Assembly (NCBI RefSeq): GCF_000403355.2
Contig: NZ_KE159646.1
Location: 1,826,258 to 1,890,257, forward strand
Direction of reading: 5' to 3'
Length of the DNA stretch: 64,000 bases
From: Adlercreutzia caecimuris B7
Lineage (GTDB): Bacteria > Actinomycetota > Coriobacteriia > Coriobacteriales > Eggerthellaceae
Shown here: in pieces, positions 24,742 to 33,184 of the stretch
How positions within the stretch are numbered: position 1 is the stretch's first letter
Layout of the letters: the number at the start of each line of letters is the position of its first letter
Translations under genes and position numbers: made by a program
Notes under the pieces: model-generated
What the model was told of the DNA's origin: nothing
What the model saw: only the letters and a program-made list of their open reading frames with translations
Databases searched by the model: none

Positions 24742-25251
24742 TTAAGCAGTCTCGTGGTAGTAGATGAAGGTGTCCTCGTAGACGCCATCCTTGTTGCGAA
24801 AACCGTCGGGAATACGCCCGATGCGCTGGAAGCCCAGATCTTCGTAGAGGGCGATGGCGCGCTCGTTGCTGGCCACCACCGCGTTGAACTGCAATCCGCG
24901 AAAGCCGAGACGCGCCGCCTGACGCAGCGAGTCCTCCACCAGAAGACGTCCGACCCCGTGGCCGCGCACCTCCGACGACACCGCGTAGCTGGCATTCGAC
25001 ACATGCCCGCAACGCCCCACATTGTTGGGATGCAAGATATACAGCCCCGCCACGCGTCCAGCCACCGTGGCCACCGCCGTATGAGACTGCTCGGCGAAGA
25101 ACGCGCTCGCCTCCTCCGCCGTCAGCGGATCGGTCTGTGGAAAGGCGCGACCGGCCTCCACCACGGCGTTCCAAATCTCCATCATGGCGGCCACGTCCTC
25201 CTCGCGGTACGGCCGCGTAACCCGCATCGTCAATCCATCAAGCGCGCTCAT
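24742..25251 (-). CDS. GNAT N-acetyltransferase (phosphinothricin-type)
   Basis: 169 residues from ATG 25251 (AAGGGAGCAGTGGCA upstream). Acetyl-CoA binding motif A is SSEVRGHGVGRLLVEDSL (about 90-107), followed by ALYEDLGFQRIGRIPDGFRNKDGVYEDT near the C-terminus, the usual pattern of the PAT/RimI-like branch that acetylates amines. Soluble. Target unknown. Ends at a terminator and is followed upstream by the aldolase gene's terminator, so it is a single-gene unit. Confidence 0.9.
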   Translation of the reverse strand: MSALDGLTMRVTRPYREEDVAAMMEIWNAVVEAGRAFPQTDPLTAEEASAFFAEQSHTAVATVAGRVAGLYILHPNNVGRCGHVSNASYAVSSEVRGHGVGRLLVEDSLRQAARLGFRGLQFNAVVASNERAIALYEDLGFQRIGRIPDGFRNKDGVYEDTFIYYHETA

Positions 25252-25280
25252 TGCCACTGCTCCCTTCTCTATCCCATAAA

Positions 25281-25306
25281 GAAAGGCTCCCTCGCGGAAG
25301 CCTTTC
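25281..25306 (-). terminator. aldolase gene terminator
   Basis: GAAAGGCT pairs with AGCCTTTC, 23 bases after the aldolase stop; the minus strand continues TTTATGGG. Confidence 0.7.
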
Positions 25307-25328
25307 CTGCAAGCACTATGCCAGCGGC

Positions 25329-26276
25329 CTAGATGTCGGCCAGCGTGAAGTCGCGCTCGCCGTTGAACACGGCCAGGGCGTCGGCCACCGTCCAGTCGGC
25401 CAGGGTGATGGCGGAGATGGCCTTGGTCAGGCGCACGGCCTCGTCCAGGGAGCGCTGATGGATGTTGCGGCCCGTGGCGTTGCCCACGGCCCCGCCCACG
25501 CGAATCTGATCGTAGAGCTGGGTGAGGAAGGTGTCGGCATCCACCGTGGAACCGCCCGCGCACACCAGACCGCAGCGGCCAGCGGCGGTAGAGGCGATCT
25601 TCAGCGCCTCGGCAGCCGGGGTACCGTCCTCGGGCTTCGGCGGGTTCACCTTCACGAAGTCGGCGCCGAGGCACAGGGCCACGCCGGCGGCACCGGCGAT
25701 GAGATCCGGATCCTTCTCAGCGGTGACAGCCTTGCCGCGGGGGTAGATCCACAGCACCACAATGAGGCCGTTGGCATGGGCCTGGGCGATAAGCTCGCCG
25801 GCCTCGGCCATCATGGTGGCCTCGTACTCGCTGCCGAGGTAGATGGTGTAGCCGAGGCCCACCACGTTCACGCCGGCCTCCTTCATAGCCAGCACGGCGT
25901 CCAGATCGTACAGCTGCGGGGAGTAGGGATCCTCCTGCTTGGTGCCCACGAGGTTGGTCTTGGAGTTCATCTTCACGAGGTAGTTGATCTCCGGGTAATC
26001 GGCCGCGTACTGGGCCACCAGGCCGCGCTGGCCGGCGAGCACGCCGCAGACACCCTCGGAGCCGATCTTGAACAGGTGCTCCGGATCCAGGTCGGCGATG
26101 TCGATGCCCTCGCCGTAGAAGTCCTTGTTCAGGTGCTCGATCTTCTGATCGCAGGCGAACAGCATGAGACGACCGGTCTCGCGCGTGGCCTTCATGTAAT
26201 TGGAAATGTACTCGTCACGCATCTCGGGCATGACGTCGGCGGGAACGCGCACCTGATCACGGGTGATCTTCGGCAT
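25329..26276 (-). CDS. class I fructose-bisphosphate aldolase (DhnA/DeoC-type)
   Basis: 315 residues from ATG 26276, supported by AAGGAGGATCCCC. A TIM-barrel aldolase that forms a Schiff base with substrate. MLFACDQKIEHLNKDF near the N-terminus, IVVLWIYPRGKAV, FVKVNPPKPEDG (Schiff-base Lys) and LVCAGGSTVDADTFL then VGNATGRNIHQR (phosphate site) match the DhnA class. It likely interconverts fructose-1,6-bisphosphate and triose phosphates. Confidence 0.9.
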   Translation of the reverse strand: MPKITRDQVRVPADVMPEMRDEYISNYMKATRETGRLMLFACDQKIEHLNKDFYGEGIDIADLDPEHLFKIGSEGVCGVLAGQRGLVAQYAADYPEINYLVKMNSKTNLVGTKQEDPYSPQLYDLDAVLAMKEAGVNVVGLGYTIYLGSEYEATMMAEAGELIAQAHANGLIVVLWIYPRGKAVTAEKDPDLIAGAAGVALCLGADFVKVNPPKPEDGTPAAEALKIASTAAGRCGLVCAGGSTVDADTFLTQLYDQIRVGGAVGNATGRNIHQRSLDEAVRLTKAISAITLADWTVADALAVFNGERDFTLADI

Positions 26277-26595
26277 GGGGATCCTCCTTGGAATTCGTAT
26301 CAATAACGGCGACTATTGTACAGAAACAAACCCTGACCGCGCATTCTTTCACAAAGAAAGTGGCGAAGGGCGGCCGTCGCTACCGCACGACGATGGACCT
26401 CTTAACCGACCAAGCACCGTAGACCACCCTGCCATTGGCCTTCGCCACGGTGCGCACCTGCACAGCGCCCGCAGGAACCCCTACTCCTTCGCCACGGTGC
26501 GCACCCGCAAGGCTCCCACACCGCCCCACGGCGCGTCCGCTGTGCGCCCGGAGCAGCATCACCTGCAGCGTGCCCGCGGTGCGCCCGCAACGGCC
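26277..26595. other. 319-bp gap with a short direct repeat
   Basis: No gene supported. TTCGCCACGGTGCGCACC occurs at 26441-26458 and 26488-26505. Confidence 0.4.
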
Positions 26596-27390
26596 CTACT
26601 CCTTCGGCGTGCTGTCTTTCGGCGCGCTCGGCTTCTTCGTCATGCGGCTGTACACAATGAGCGCCACCACGGCCACAACGGCAGTCACCGCGAAGATGGC
26701 CACCGATTCCATGATGTTGCCCGACACGAGCCCGGACGCTGCATAGGTGGACAGCACGATGCCGGGGATGCGCGCAAAGTTCGAGATAAGCACGAAGCTG
26801 CGCATGGACATGTGCGTGAGCGGCGTGACATAGGTGAACACGTCCTTCGGCAAGCCCGGGATCAGGAACAGGATGAACACGATGACGTTGAACTTCTCGG
26901 AGGTTTCCCATTCGCGGAACTTGCCCATGTACTTCTCGGGCACCATGGCCTGCACGAAGGGGGCGCCCAGCTTGTGCACGAGCACAAAGATGAACGAGCT
27001 GGAGATGATGCAGCCGAGCCAGATGATGAGCGCGCCCACCCACGGACCGTAGATCATGCCGGCGGCCACCTGCACCACTTCGCCGGGAATGAAGGCCACG
27101 ACGATCTGGAGGAACTGGATAGCCAGCAGAATGAGGAAGCCCCAGGGGCCGGCGTTGCGAATGTCGGAGGTGACGCGATCCACCCCGCCGGGCTCGAACA
27201 GCTCGTGGATCATGGGCCAAACGGCCACGCATACCACGATCATGATGACGAAAAACGCAATGAGGCCCGCGAACTTGAAGATGTTCGCCGCGGGCATCTC
27301 GTGGCCGGCGACGGACTTCTCCTGGTGGGCCTTGGCCTCCAGCTTCTGGAGGCGCTCGGATTTGGGGGATTTGTTATCGTGTGTATTCAT
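26596..27390 (-). CDS. TVP38/TMEM64-family (VTT domain) membrane protein
   Basis: 264 residues with a charged 37-residue N-terminus, then about five or six spans. The signature is the reentrant helix FIPGEVVQVAAGMIYGPWVGAL (about 115-137) and later LFLIPGLPKDVFTYVTPLT (about 190-208), both typical of VTT/DedA-related proteins, thought to move lipids or maintain membrane potential. ATG 27390 is used. No operon partner is close. Confidence 0.9.
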   Translation of the reverse strand: MNTHDNKSPKSERLQKLEAKAHQEKSVAGHEMPAANIFKFAGLIAFFVIMIVVCVAVWPMIHELFEPGGVDRVTSDIRNAGPWGFLILLAIQFLQIVVAFIPGEVVQVAAGMIYGPWVGALIIWLGCIISSSFIFVLVHKLGAPFVQAMVPEKYMGKFREWETSEKFNVIVFILFLIPGLPKDVFTYVTPLTHMSMRSFVLISNFARIPGIVLSTYAASGLVSGNIMESVAIFAVTAVVAVVALIVYSRMTKKPSAPKDSTPKE

Positions 27391-27531
27391 GGGCTCCAGT
27401 GTAACGGAGCGCCCCGCGGGGCGGGGCGCATCTTAAAGAACTCTATAGCTTAGTGACGAAATCGTAAGGGCTGCCCGCGAAGAGCCCGAAACGCCCAGCC
27501 GGATCTTCGCGCCAACGCACCCCGCCATACT

Positions 27532-27560
27532 GGGACAGTCTTACCAGGTAAGACTGTCCC
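27532..27560. repeat. 29-bp perfect palindrome
   Basis: GGGACAGTCTTACC and its complement GGTAAGACTGTCCC flank one base, 4 bases after the stop codon of the PRC-barrel gene. A degenerate relative (GGGACAGCTTACCCGGTAGG) occurs at 52358. The lack of a loop or T-run makes a simple terminator unlikely. Confidence 0.55.
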
Positions 27561-27563
27561 GCA

Positions 27564-28382
27564 CTAATCGTCGTCCTTGCGAGCCTTGTCGTACTCCTCC
27601 TTAAAGGCGGAGAACATGCCGCTGGCCCGCTTTATCTGGCGGCCCGTGGCGTAGGCGCCGGCGTTCACGGCCTTGCCCGCCGCCTTGGTGGCGCCCGACA
27701 CGGCCGGCTTCACCGCCTCGACGGTTTCCCGCGCGCGGTCGGCCACCACCGCCGTGGCCTCGCCGGCCTTGGCAGCCAGGCCACCCTCGGCCGCAAGCTC
27801 GGCCACCTCATCGCCCACGAGGATGGCGCCGAGCACCGGGTTCTCCTCGTCGGCAGCCCCGTTCACGGCCAACGCCGTGCCGATGCCGCGCTTGAAGCCG
27901 CGGATCATGGAGCCGGGAATCTCCTTCACGCCAAGCAGCGCGTTGGCCGTGGCGCCCTGGCTCACCGTAAGCGAACGCACCTCGCCAGTCTTCGGGTCGA
28001 AGGACACATCGCCCACAATGCCGTACACCGTACCGTCCTCGCTGATAACCGGCAGGTCGGCCCACAGCACGCAGTCGTCATAGTCGACGCCGAGCGCCCG
28101 GCAGGCCCCTTTGTCGGTGGCCTCGGGCTTCTGCAGCACCACAATGCGGCCGTCTATCACGTCGTAGCCGTTGTAGGCCACGAACACGTCCTTGCGGCGG
28201 AACATCCACAGCAGGTCGGGCCGCTTCACGATAAAGCCGACGAAGCGCCGCTGGTTGGGATGGAACACGCAGTGGCGCACCTTCCCCAACCGACCGACCG
28301 CCTCGGGTTTCTTCGGCGTGCTCTTGTCGCGAAGCACGCGCTTGCCGACAAGTTCGCCGGTGGTGCCGTAGCGCTTGGCCAT
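27564..28382 (-). CDS. PRC-barrel domain protein with Ala-rich tail
   Basis: 272 residues. The PRC-barrel appears twice as a beta pattern: VGRLGKVRHCVFHPNQRRFVGFIV (about 29-52) and YGIVGDVSFDPKTGEVRSLTV (about 119-139). The C-terminal ~90 residues are Ala/Lys/Glu-rich and helical (AGEATAVVADRARETVEAVKP). It starts 3 bases after the YtxH-type gene, so the two form an operon. Family members often bind ribosomal, photosynthetic or cell-surface partners; role here unknown. Confidence 0.8.
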   Translation of the reverse strand: MAKRYGTTGELVGKRVLRDKSTPKKPEAVGRLGKVRHCVFHPNQRRFVGFIVKRPDLLWMFRRKDVFVAYNGYDVIDGRIVVLQKPEATDKGACRALGVDYDDCVLWADLPVISEDGTVYGIVGDVSFDPKTGEVRSLTVSQGATANALLGVKEIPGSMIRGFKRGIGTALAVNGAADEENPVLGAILVGDEVAELAAEGGLAAKAGEATAVVADRARETVEAVKPAVSGATKAAGKAVNAGAYATGRQIKRASGMFSAFKEEYDKARKDDD

Positions 28383-28385
28383 GAT

Positions 28386-28937
28386 CTACTTTTCGTCCTT
28401 CTTGTCGGCGGCCTTCTCGGCCACGTCCTTCGCGGTTTCCTTCGCCTCGTGGGCGGCGGTCTTCACGGCCTCGCCCGCATCGGCGGCGGCTTCCTTCACA
28501 TCTTCAGCGGCATCGGAGACCGCATCGGCGTCCTCGCCGGCGTTCTTGGCCACCTGATCGGCAATGCGCTGACGGGCAGCCTCGATCTTGTCGCGCAGCT
28601 CGTCGCCCTTCTCGTTGATGGTGGGGGAAATGTTGCTGGCAGCCTCCTGGATGGAAGCGGCCACATCGGCGCCGCGGGCAGCCGCCTCGGAGGCGATCTC
28701 CTGGCCGCGGGCGGTCACGTTGTTCACCACTTCGGCGCCCTTGGTGGCAGCCTCCTGGTAGATGTGCTGAGCACCGGCCGCCGCCGAATCGCCCCACTGC
28801 TGGGCATTGCCGACGAACTCGTTGGCCTTGTCGGCCACCATCGCGCGCGTCTCCACGCCCGGACGCGGCGCAGCCAGCAAAGCTGCGACGGCACCGACGA
28901 CGCCACCGATCAGAAACATTCCAAATTTGTTGGCCAT
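28386..28937 (-). CDS. YtxH-type membrane-anchored stress protein
   Basis: 183 residues from ATG 28937 with AAAGGAGGCAGTC. A single N-terminal membrane span (KFGMFLIGGVVGAVAALLAAPRPG) is followed by a long Ala/Glu/Lys/Asp-rich coiled region with heptad-like repeats (AADAGEAVKTAAHEAKETAKD), the classic YtxH/LEA-like layout. Envelope or general stress role is suggested by family. Translationally linked to the PRC-barrel gene downstream. Confidence 0.8.
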   Translation of the reverse strand: MANKFGMFLIGGVVGAVAALLAAPRPGVETRAMVADKANEFVGNAQQWGDSAAAGAQHIYQEAATKGAEVVNNVTARGQEIASEAAARGADVAASIQEAASNISPTINEKGDELRDKIEAARQRIADQVAKNAGEDADAVSDAAEDVKEAAADAGEAVKTAAHEAKETAKDVAEKAADKKDEK

Positions 28938-30054
28938 GACTGCCTCCTTTATCGACGGAATATCAAGTTCGCTCATTATAGAGTGCGCGCAAGTCGACCG
29001 CAGCCGTTGATGCGCGGTTCTCACCTTACGGTAAACAAAGCGTCAAACATCATCGATAAGTAAATCTCTCACAGAAAACCTCAGCCTGTGCGCAAAAGCG
29101 GCATGGGGTGCAAAGCAATAAAGCATCCTGTCAAGCTCATCAAGGTAGACCAACTATGGGAAGCCCTTCGAGTGGTTGGAGTTCGCTCGTTTTTATACAT
29201 TTTGCGCTCACGGCCCAAAAACTGGTCGAAAATCGCTCGCTTTGCTACATCTCGTGGCCGAAGATCGCCCATTTTTCGACAAGCGTCTGTCGCACAGTCA
29301 GAGCACTCATCGCTGACCTGGCAAAACGTCATCGCTTCTCAGCCACTCGCAAAACTCACTTTGCTAAAAGCGCAAAAACAAGCGATCCCCAACCATTTTT
29401 ATAGGAAGATGACTCAACGTCCAAAAACAGAAGATCTCTGCCGCCCCCCCCTGTAAGCCACGTAGACCACCGAAATCCAATGGCAAATTGCTATGCAGGC
29501 TGCTTGATCGTGATGTGGCCGCACGAAAACCATGCAAGAAATCAGCCGCGGGTGCAGAATTCGATTCCTTCCCTGTTGTTTTGTGCAGGAGATGCGGGCT
29601 GTGGCGTGGAGAAGGCGGCACTGACCGTCGCTGCTGATTTGGCCTTCCCTCTGGCGAGCAACTGACGTTCGAGCTCTCGGATGAACTCCATTATGCATTC
29701 GAAATTCTCGCCTGACAGTTTCAGCAATTGCGCTTGTTTGGCAAACGTCTCGAAACGACCGTATCGCTTTTTACGTCACCACCGCCGGATCCTCTGACGC
29801 CATCCCATGCGCATCCTCCCTCAGAAAATCGGAAGCCCCTACTCTTAAACACGTACGAAAATGGTAAAACGCAGCAAGAGTTTTCTAAAACCACGAAGCA
29901 TGCAAAAACGCACTGTCGCGATCCAAATCCAAGCATTACACGCACGAGATAAGACCATACATCGTCGCCGTAAAACCTAGCCGAACAAAGTCTTCGTTAA
30001 TATCTTTCATGGAGACATCGACGAAAAGCTGGAAAACTCAAAGTAATCTCTCTA
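28938..30054. other. 1.1-kb gap with no supported gene
   Basis: GC content falls compared with the flanks, marking entry to the accessory region. Open frames exist on both strands but none has a ribosome site or recognisable protein. A leftward frame from a possible TTG at 29727 (LKLSGENFECIMEFIRELER) could be the end of a decayed gene. Confidence 0.4.
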
Positions 30055-30077
30055 AAATTAAATTATAAATTTAATTT
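30055..30077. promoter_or_regulatory. AT-rich inverted repeat before the radical SAM gene
   Basis: AAATTAAAT and ATTTAATTT flank TATAA, ending 29 bases before the start codon. Likely overlaps the promoter and could be an operator. Confidence 0.45.
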
Positions 30078-30106
30078 TTTCGTTATACTCAACCGAAGAA
30101 GGAAGT

Positions 30107-31354
30107 ATGAAGTTCGGCCCTCACATCAAATTGTTCGAATTCGCCGATATCCCCATGATTGGCAATGCAGATACGGGAGATGTGATTGGATTAAGCGACA
30201 AAGGACTCGACCTTTGCCAACGAATCGAAGATGGGCGAACGAGCATTGACGAGGCGGCTCGCGAACAACCAGACCTTTTTGAGCATTTAGAGATGGGCGG
30301 CTTTTTAGCTGAACCTTATCCACGCTCGCTTGAAGCCGCATACCTCCATATAACTCAGCGCTGCAATCTCCATTGCATAGGTTGTTATTCTGACGGCCCT
30401 GATCGCAATCGCTCAACCGATTTATCTTTATCCGCGATAGATGACATTATCGCGCAACTTGCGAGCATGGGCGTACGGACATTGAATATTTCTGGAGGGG
30501 AGCCTTTCCTCAGAAAAGATCTTCCTCTAATTGCTCAGCTAGCCAGCCGAGCACATGGCATTCCCGAAATAAATATTCTCACCAATGGCACTATCTATGC
30601 TCAGAATACAATTGACGGAATTGCTCCATTTGTAAAAAAGGTATCTGTTTCTTTTGATGGAATCTCTTCCTCGGACGAAGCCCTCGTTCGTGGCAGCCAA
30701 CGCTTTGATGAACTTGTTTCATTTGTTAAGCTTCTTCAAAAAGCAAACATTCCCGTGGTTCTTACAGCCACCGTTCACCGCAGGAACATAGAAATCTTAG
30801 ATGAATATGTTCGCCTAGCAAATCGGCTAGGGGCGACGATGAATTACAGCCTTCTTTCGCCACCATCTCATGGGATGTCCGAATTCGAAGACCTCGCATT
30901 TCGTGATGATGATTTGGTACAAGCCGCCACCGTTTTGTGGGATCTTGCCGACAAAGGCCTAGCAACTGTGGCTGAGGAAGAACCTGTTGGTGTTGGCCTT
31001 CGCTGTCGCGACACTTGCGGCGCCGGAGCGCGAGTCGTTAGCGTTGGAGCGGACGGAACGCTTTTTCCTTGCCATATGATGCACGACGATCGCTTCGCAT
31101 TAGGCAACTTACTAGAAAAATCATTGGAGGAAATACTTGCCTCGAGCAAATCTGAGAGTGTATCTCTAACAACCAGCCAACTGAATGGCTGCAAAGGATG
31201 CGACGCCCTTCCCTTCTGCGCCGGCGGCTGTCGTGCGCGCTCAGTAGCATCCGGCAACGGAATAGCTGGAAAAGACGCCTATTGCGCAATGCATAAGGCA
31301 TACTACAACGAGGCAGCCAGGCGGTTGAAAGCCGCCCTAGAAGATAGGAGTTAG
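30107..31354 (+). CDS. radical SAM/SPASM peptide-modifying enzyme
   Basis: 415 residues, with GAAGAAGGAAGT before ATG 30107. The N-terminal ~75 residues (IGLSDKGLDLCQRIEDGRTSIDEA) resemble a PqqD-like peptide-binding region. The radical SAM cluster motif CNLHCIGC has Cys at 86, 90 and 93, followed by LNISGGEPFLRKDL and VSFDGISS. The C-terminal SPASM region holds further Cys (CRDTCGAG, FPCHMM, GCKGCDALPFCAGGCRAR) for auxiliary Fe-S clusters. Enzymes of this layout crosslink ribosomal peptides or proteins. A 26-codon ORF starts 4 bases after its stop and is the best candidate substrate. Confidence 0.9.
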   Translation: MKFGPHIKLFEFADIPMIGNADTGDVIGLSDKGLDLCQRIEDGRTSIDEAAREQPDLFEHLEMGGFLAEPYPRSLEAAYLHITQRCNLHCIGCYSDGPDRNRSTDLSLSAIDDIIAQLASMGVRTLNISGGEPFLRKDLPLIAQLASRAHGIPEINILTNGTIYAQNTIDGIAPFVKKVSVSFDGISSSDEALVRGSQRFDELVSFVKLLQKANIPVVLTATVHRRNIEILDEYVRLANRLGATMNYSLLSPPSHGMSEFEDLAFRDDDLVQAATVLWDLADKGLATVAEEEPVGVGLRCRDTCGAGARVVSVGADGTLFPCHMMHDDRFALGNLLEKSLEEILASSKSESVSLTTSQLNGCKGCDALPFCAGGCRARSVASGNGIAGKDAYCAMHKAYYNEAARRLKAALEDRS

Positions 31355-31357
31355 ATT

Positions 31358-31438
31358 ATGTTGTTTCATCTGTCCGGAAATGTGTTAAAGCCTTGTGAAT
31401 GGATAGGCCTGTTTGGTTTCTGCTATTCTGCGGGGTAG
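31358..31438 (+). CDS. 26-residue peptide, candidate radical SAM substrate
   Basis: ATG 31358 uses AGGAG, which lies in the last codons of the radical SAM gene, so translation is coupled. The peptide has a short leader-like start (MLFHLSGNVLKP) and a core with two Cys nine residues apart, a Trp, and a Tyr (CEWIGLFGFCYSAG). Cys, Trp and Tyr are common targets of SPASM-enzyme crosslinking. No dedicated exporter or protease is adjacent on this strand. Function is inferred from position and composition only. Confidence 0.55.
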   Translation: MLFHLSGNVLKPCEWIGLFGFCYSAG

Positions 31439-31447
31439 AAGAAATGT

Positions 31448-31479
31448 CTCTGGCGGGGTTCTTGAAAACTCCGCCAGAG
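31448..31479 (+). terminator. hairpin after the radical SAM unit
   Basis: CTCTGGCGG pairs exactly with CCGCCAGAG, extended by GTT/AAC, beginning 10 bases after the peptide stop. No T-run follows. Confidence 0.6.
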
Positions 31480-31526
31480 CCCACGTCACATGCGTTTAGA
31501 TAGTTTTTCCTGCGGAGGATGCCAAC

Positions 31527-32057
31527 TTGGAAGCCGCTCAGATTGAGAATTCTCGAAATGCTGTCAGGAATTTTGGCAAGATTCTAATTGTCGTATTTAC
31601 GGTGATGGCTTTTTTCTGCGCCTTCAACGTCTTGGCCTACTTGTTCGCTGCTTTTAAATCATCCGCATCGGAAGAAGTCCAGGATTGGTATCTTTTTGTC
31701 CCTGGTACTCTGGAGTGGGCTGCTTTTCTAATCGCGGCCCTTACCTGCATTTCAGCAGCTCATAAGATTACAATCGGCGCATCTTTATTTGTCCCCACGG
31801 TATCAAAGCGCCTAATGGGTTCTGCAATTTTTCTCTGGATCTATGTCCTTGTTAATGCTTTCTGGTTCCCTCTTCTTCAGCATTTCGGAACATTGATAGA
31901 TTGCAGTGAGGTGGCCATCAGCATTGCAGAGAACGGCTTTACCGCAGGCATATATTTTGATATCGGAACGGCATTTGCCGCCACAATCCTTATGCTGGTT
32001 GCTTCTATAATTCGCTATGGATCGGCGCTCCAAGAACAAGCTGATGAGTTATTTTAG
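31527..32057 (+). CDS. DUF2975-family membrane protein
   Basis: 176 residues. TTG 31527 is chosen since GGAGG lies 8 bases upstream and no ATG fits before the first span. Four membrane spans (ILIVVFTVMAFFCAFNVLAY, LEWAAFLIAALTCISA, LMGSAIFLWIYVLVNAFWF, TAFAATILMLVASII) and the usual length match DUF2975. These proteins almost always precede a YozG-like XRE regulator, as here. Exact role unknown; likely works with that regulator. Confidence 0.8.
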   Translation: MEAAQIENSRNAVRNFGKILIVVFTVMAFFCAFNVLAYLFAAFKSSASEEVQDWYLFVPGTLEWAAFLIAALTCISAAHKITIGASLFVPTVSKRLMGSAIFLWIYVLVNAFWFPLLQHFGTLIDCSEVAISIAENGFTAGIYFDIGTAFAATILMLVASIIRYGSALQEQADELF

Positions 32058-32071
32058 CGAAGGTTTGCCTA

Positions 32072-32287
32072 ATGCCTATCCGCATCAACCTTGACGAAAT
32101 GCTTGAACGAAAAGGAATAACGGCACGGGAGCTAGCCGCCGCCATAGATACGTCTGAGGTGAACCTCTCCCATATTAGGACAGGAAAAGTCAAAGCGTTT
32201 CGATTCTCAACTTTAGAGAAACTGTGCCGCGCACTCTCTTGCACGCCAGGAGACCTCATAACCCTCGTTGATGATTACCCCGAATGA
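32072..32287 (+). CDS. YozG-type small XRE regulator
   Basis: 71 residues, essentially one helix-turn-helix: NLDEMLERKGITARELAAAI then EVNLSHIRTGKVKAFRFSTL and CRALSCTPGDLI. Begins 14 bases after the DUF2975 gene. The pair is a common module in Gram-positives and probably regulates its own or nearby transcription. Confidence 0.9.
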   Translation: MPIRINLDEMLERKGITARELAAAIDTSEVNLSHIRTGKVKAFRFSTLEKLCRALSCTPGDLITLVDDYPE

Positions 32288-32324
32288 ACTGGCGCTCCTA
32301 CGCAGGTTGAAGAATCCAATCTAC

Positions 32325-32365
32325 AGCCTCTCGAATCCCCTGTGCTTCAGAAGGCTCGAGAGGCT
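32325..32365. terminator. terminator between convergent units
   Basis: AGCCTCTCGA (32325-32334) pairs exactly with TCGAGAGGCT (32356-32365). It lies between the XRE gene stop and the lipoprotein gene stop of exporter locus B. Confidence 0.7.
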
Positions 32366-32392
32366 GCTCTAAAGTTTTGATTTACACCCTTA

Positions 32393-33151
32393 CTACTTCT
32401 CGGTCTTCGACTGGTCTTTACCGTCACACACGCTGGCAGTAAGCCAAATGAAATCATGATTAGGAACGGCACCCTCTCCCACCTGATGATACTCTTCCTT
32501 ACTGCCGCCAAAAGCGATATAGTCCCGGTTGTTCATGTCCGCGCTTCCATCGAACCATGTTTGAGGCACGGAAAACCCAACGTATATGATCGTTGAGTCT
32601 CCTTTTGGAAGGGAGAATGTCATAGAATCCGAACCGCCGATGTCTGTACGTTCGGATTGCTCAGGTGCAGCAAAGAACGTGACGGGGATTCTATCGGGGC
32701 CTAGGAACATAAAGTTGGCCCGGAATTTCTCGTCCTGTGCGTCGCTTTTCGCATCGTGATTATCAAGATACACTTCGCAAATAAGTATAGGGGCATCTTT
32801 TAAAGCATCCTTTCCTGCGACAAGATGCCCAACGTGATCTTTAGCTTCGTTGTAACTCCGATAGATCGTTGCAGATTTGATCTCGACGTTCATGACCCCT
32901 GACCAACCCAGATTATCGCGACTAGAGGAATCAAGCGTAAGCGCACCAGTCATGCTCACACCGGGAAGAGAAGGCGTTTCCCGGTCGGCTTCTGATTCCT
33001 CCACCGTTTTTGAATTCGGGGTTGCGCCTTGCCCATCATCAGACGAGCTTGACGGCGGTTGACAACTTGGCTGACAACCACTTAGGGCAAACAAACCTGA
33101 CATGCAGACTATCAGAAGGATCGACAACAACTTTGCTTTGCAGTTTTTCAT
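32393..33151 (-). CDS. lipoprotein of exporter locus B
   Basis: 252 residues. Signal with lipobox LSGC (SILLIVCMSGLFALSGCQ), then a Ser/Asp/Pro-rich linker and an extracytoplasmic beta-type domain (GVMNVEIKSATIYRSYNEAK...ILICEVYLDNHDAKSD...IIYVGFSVPQTWFD). This resembles the DUF5027-type lipoproteins found near small-peptide ABC exporters, from memory and unchecked. Last gene of the leftward operon, 33 bases after the membrane-anchored protein. Confidence 0.7.
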   Translation of the reverse strand: MKNCKAKLLSILLIVCMSGLFALSGCQPSCQPPSSSSDDGQGATPNSKTVEESEADRETPSLPGVSMTGALTLDSSSRDNLGWSGVMNVEIKSATIYRSYNEAKDHVGHLVAGKDALKDAPILICEVYLDNHDAKSDAQDEKFRANFMFLGPDRIPVTFFAAPEQSERTDIGGSDSMTFSLPKGDSTIIYVGFSVPQTWFDGSADMNNRDYIAFGGSKEEYHQVGEGAVPNHDFIWLTASVCDGKDQSKTEK

Positions 33152-33184
33152 AGTTACCCTTTCATTTAGATATTCGCACTCTCG

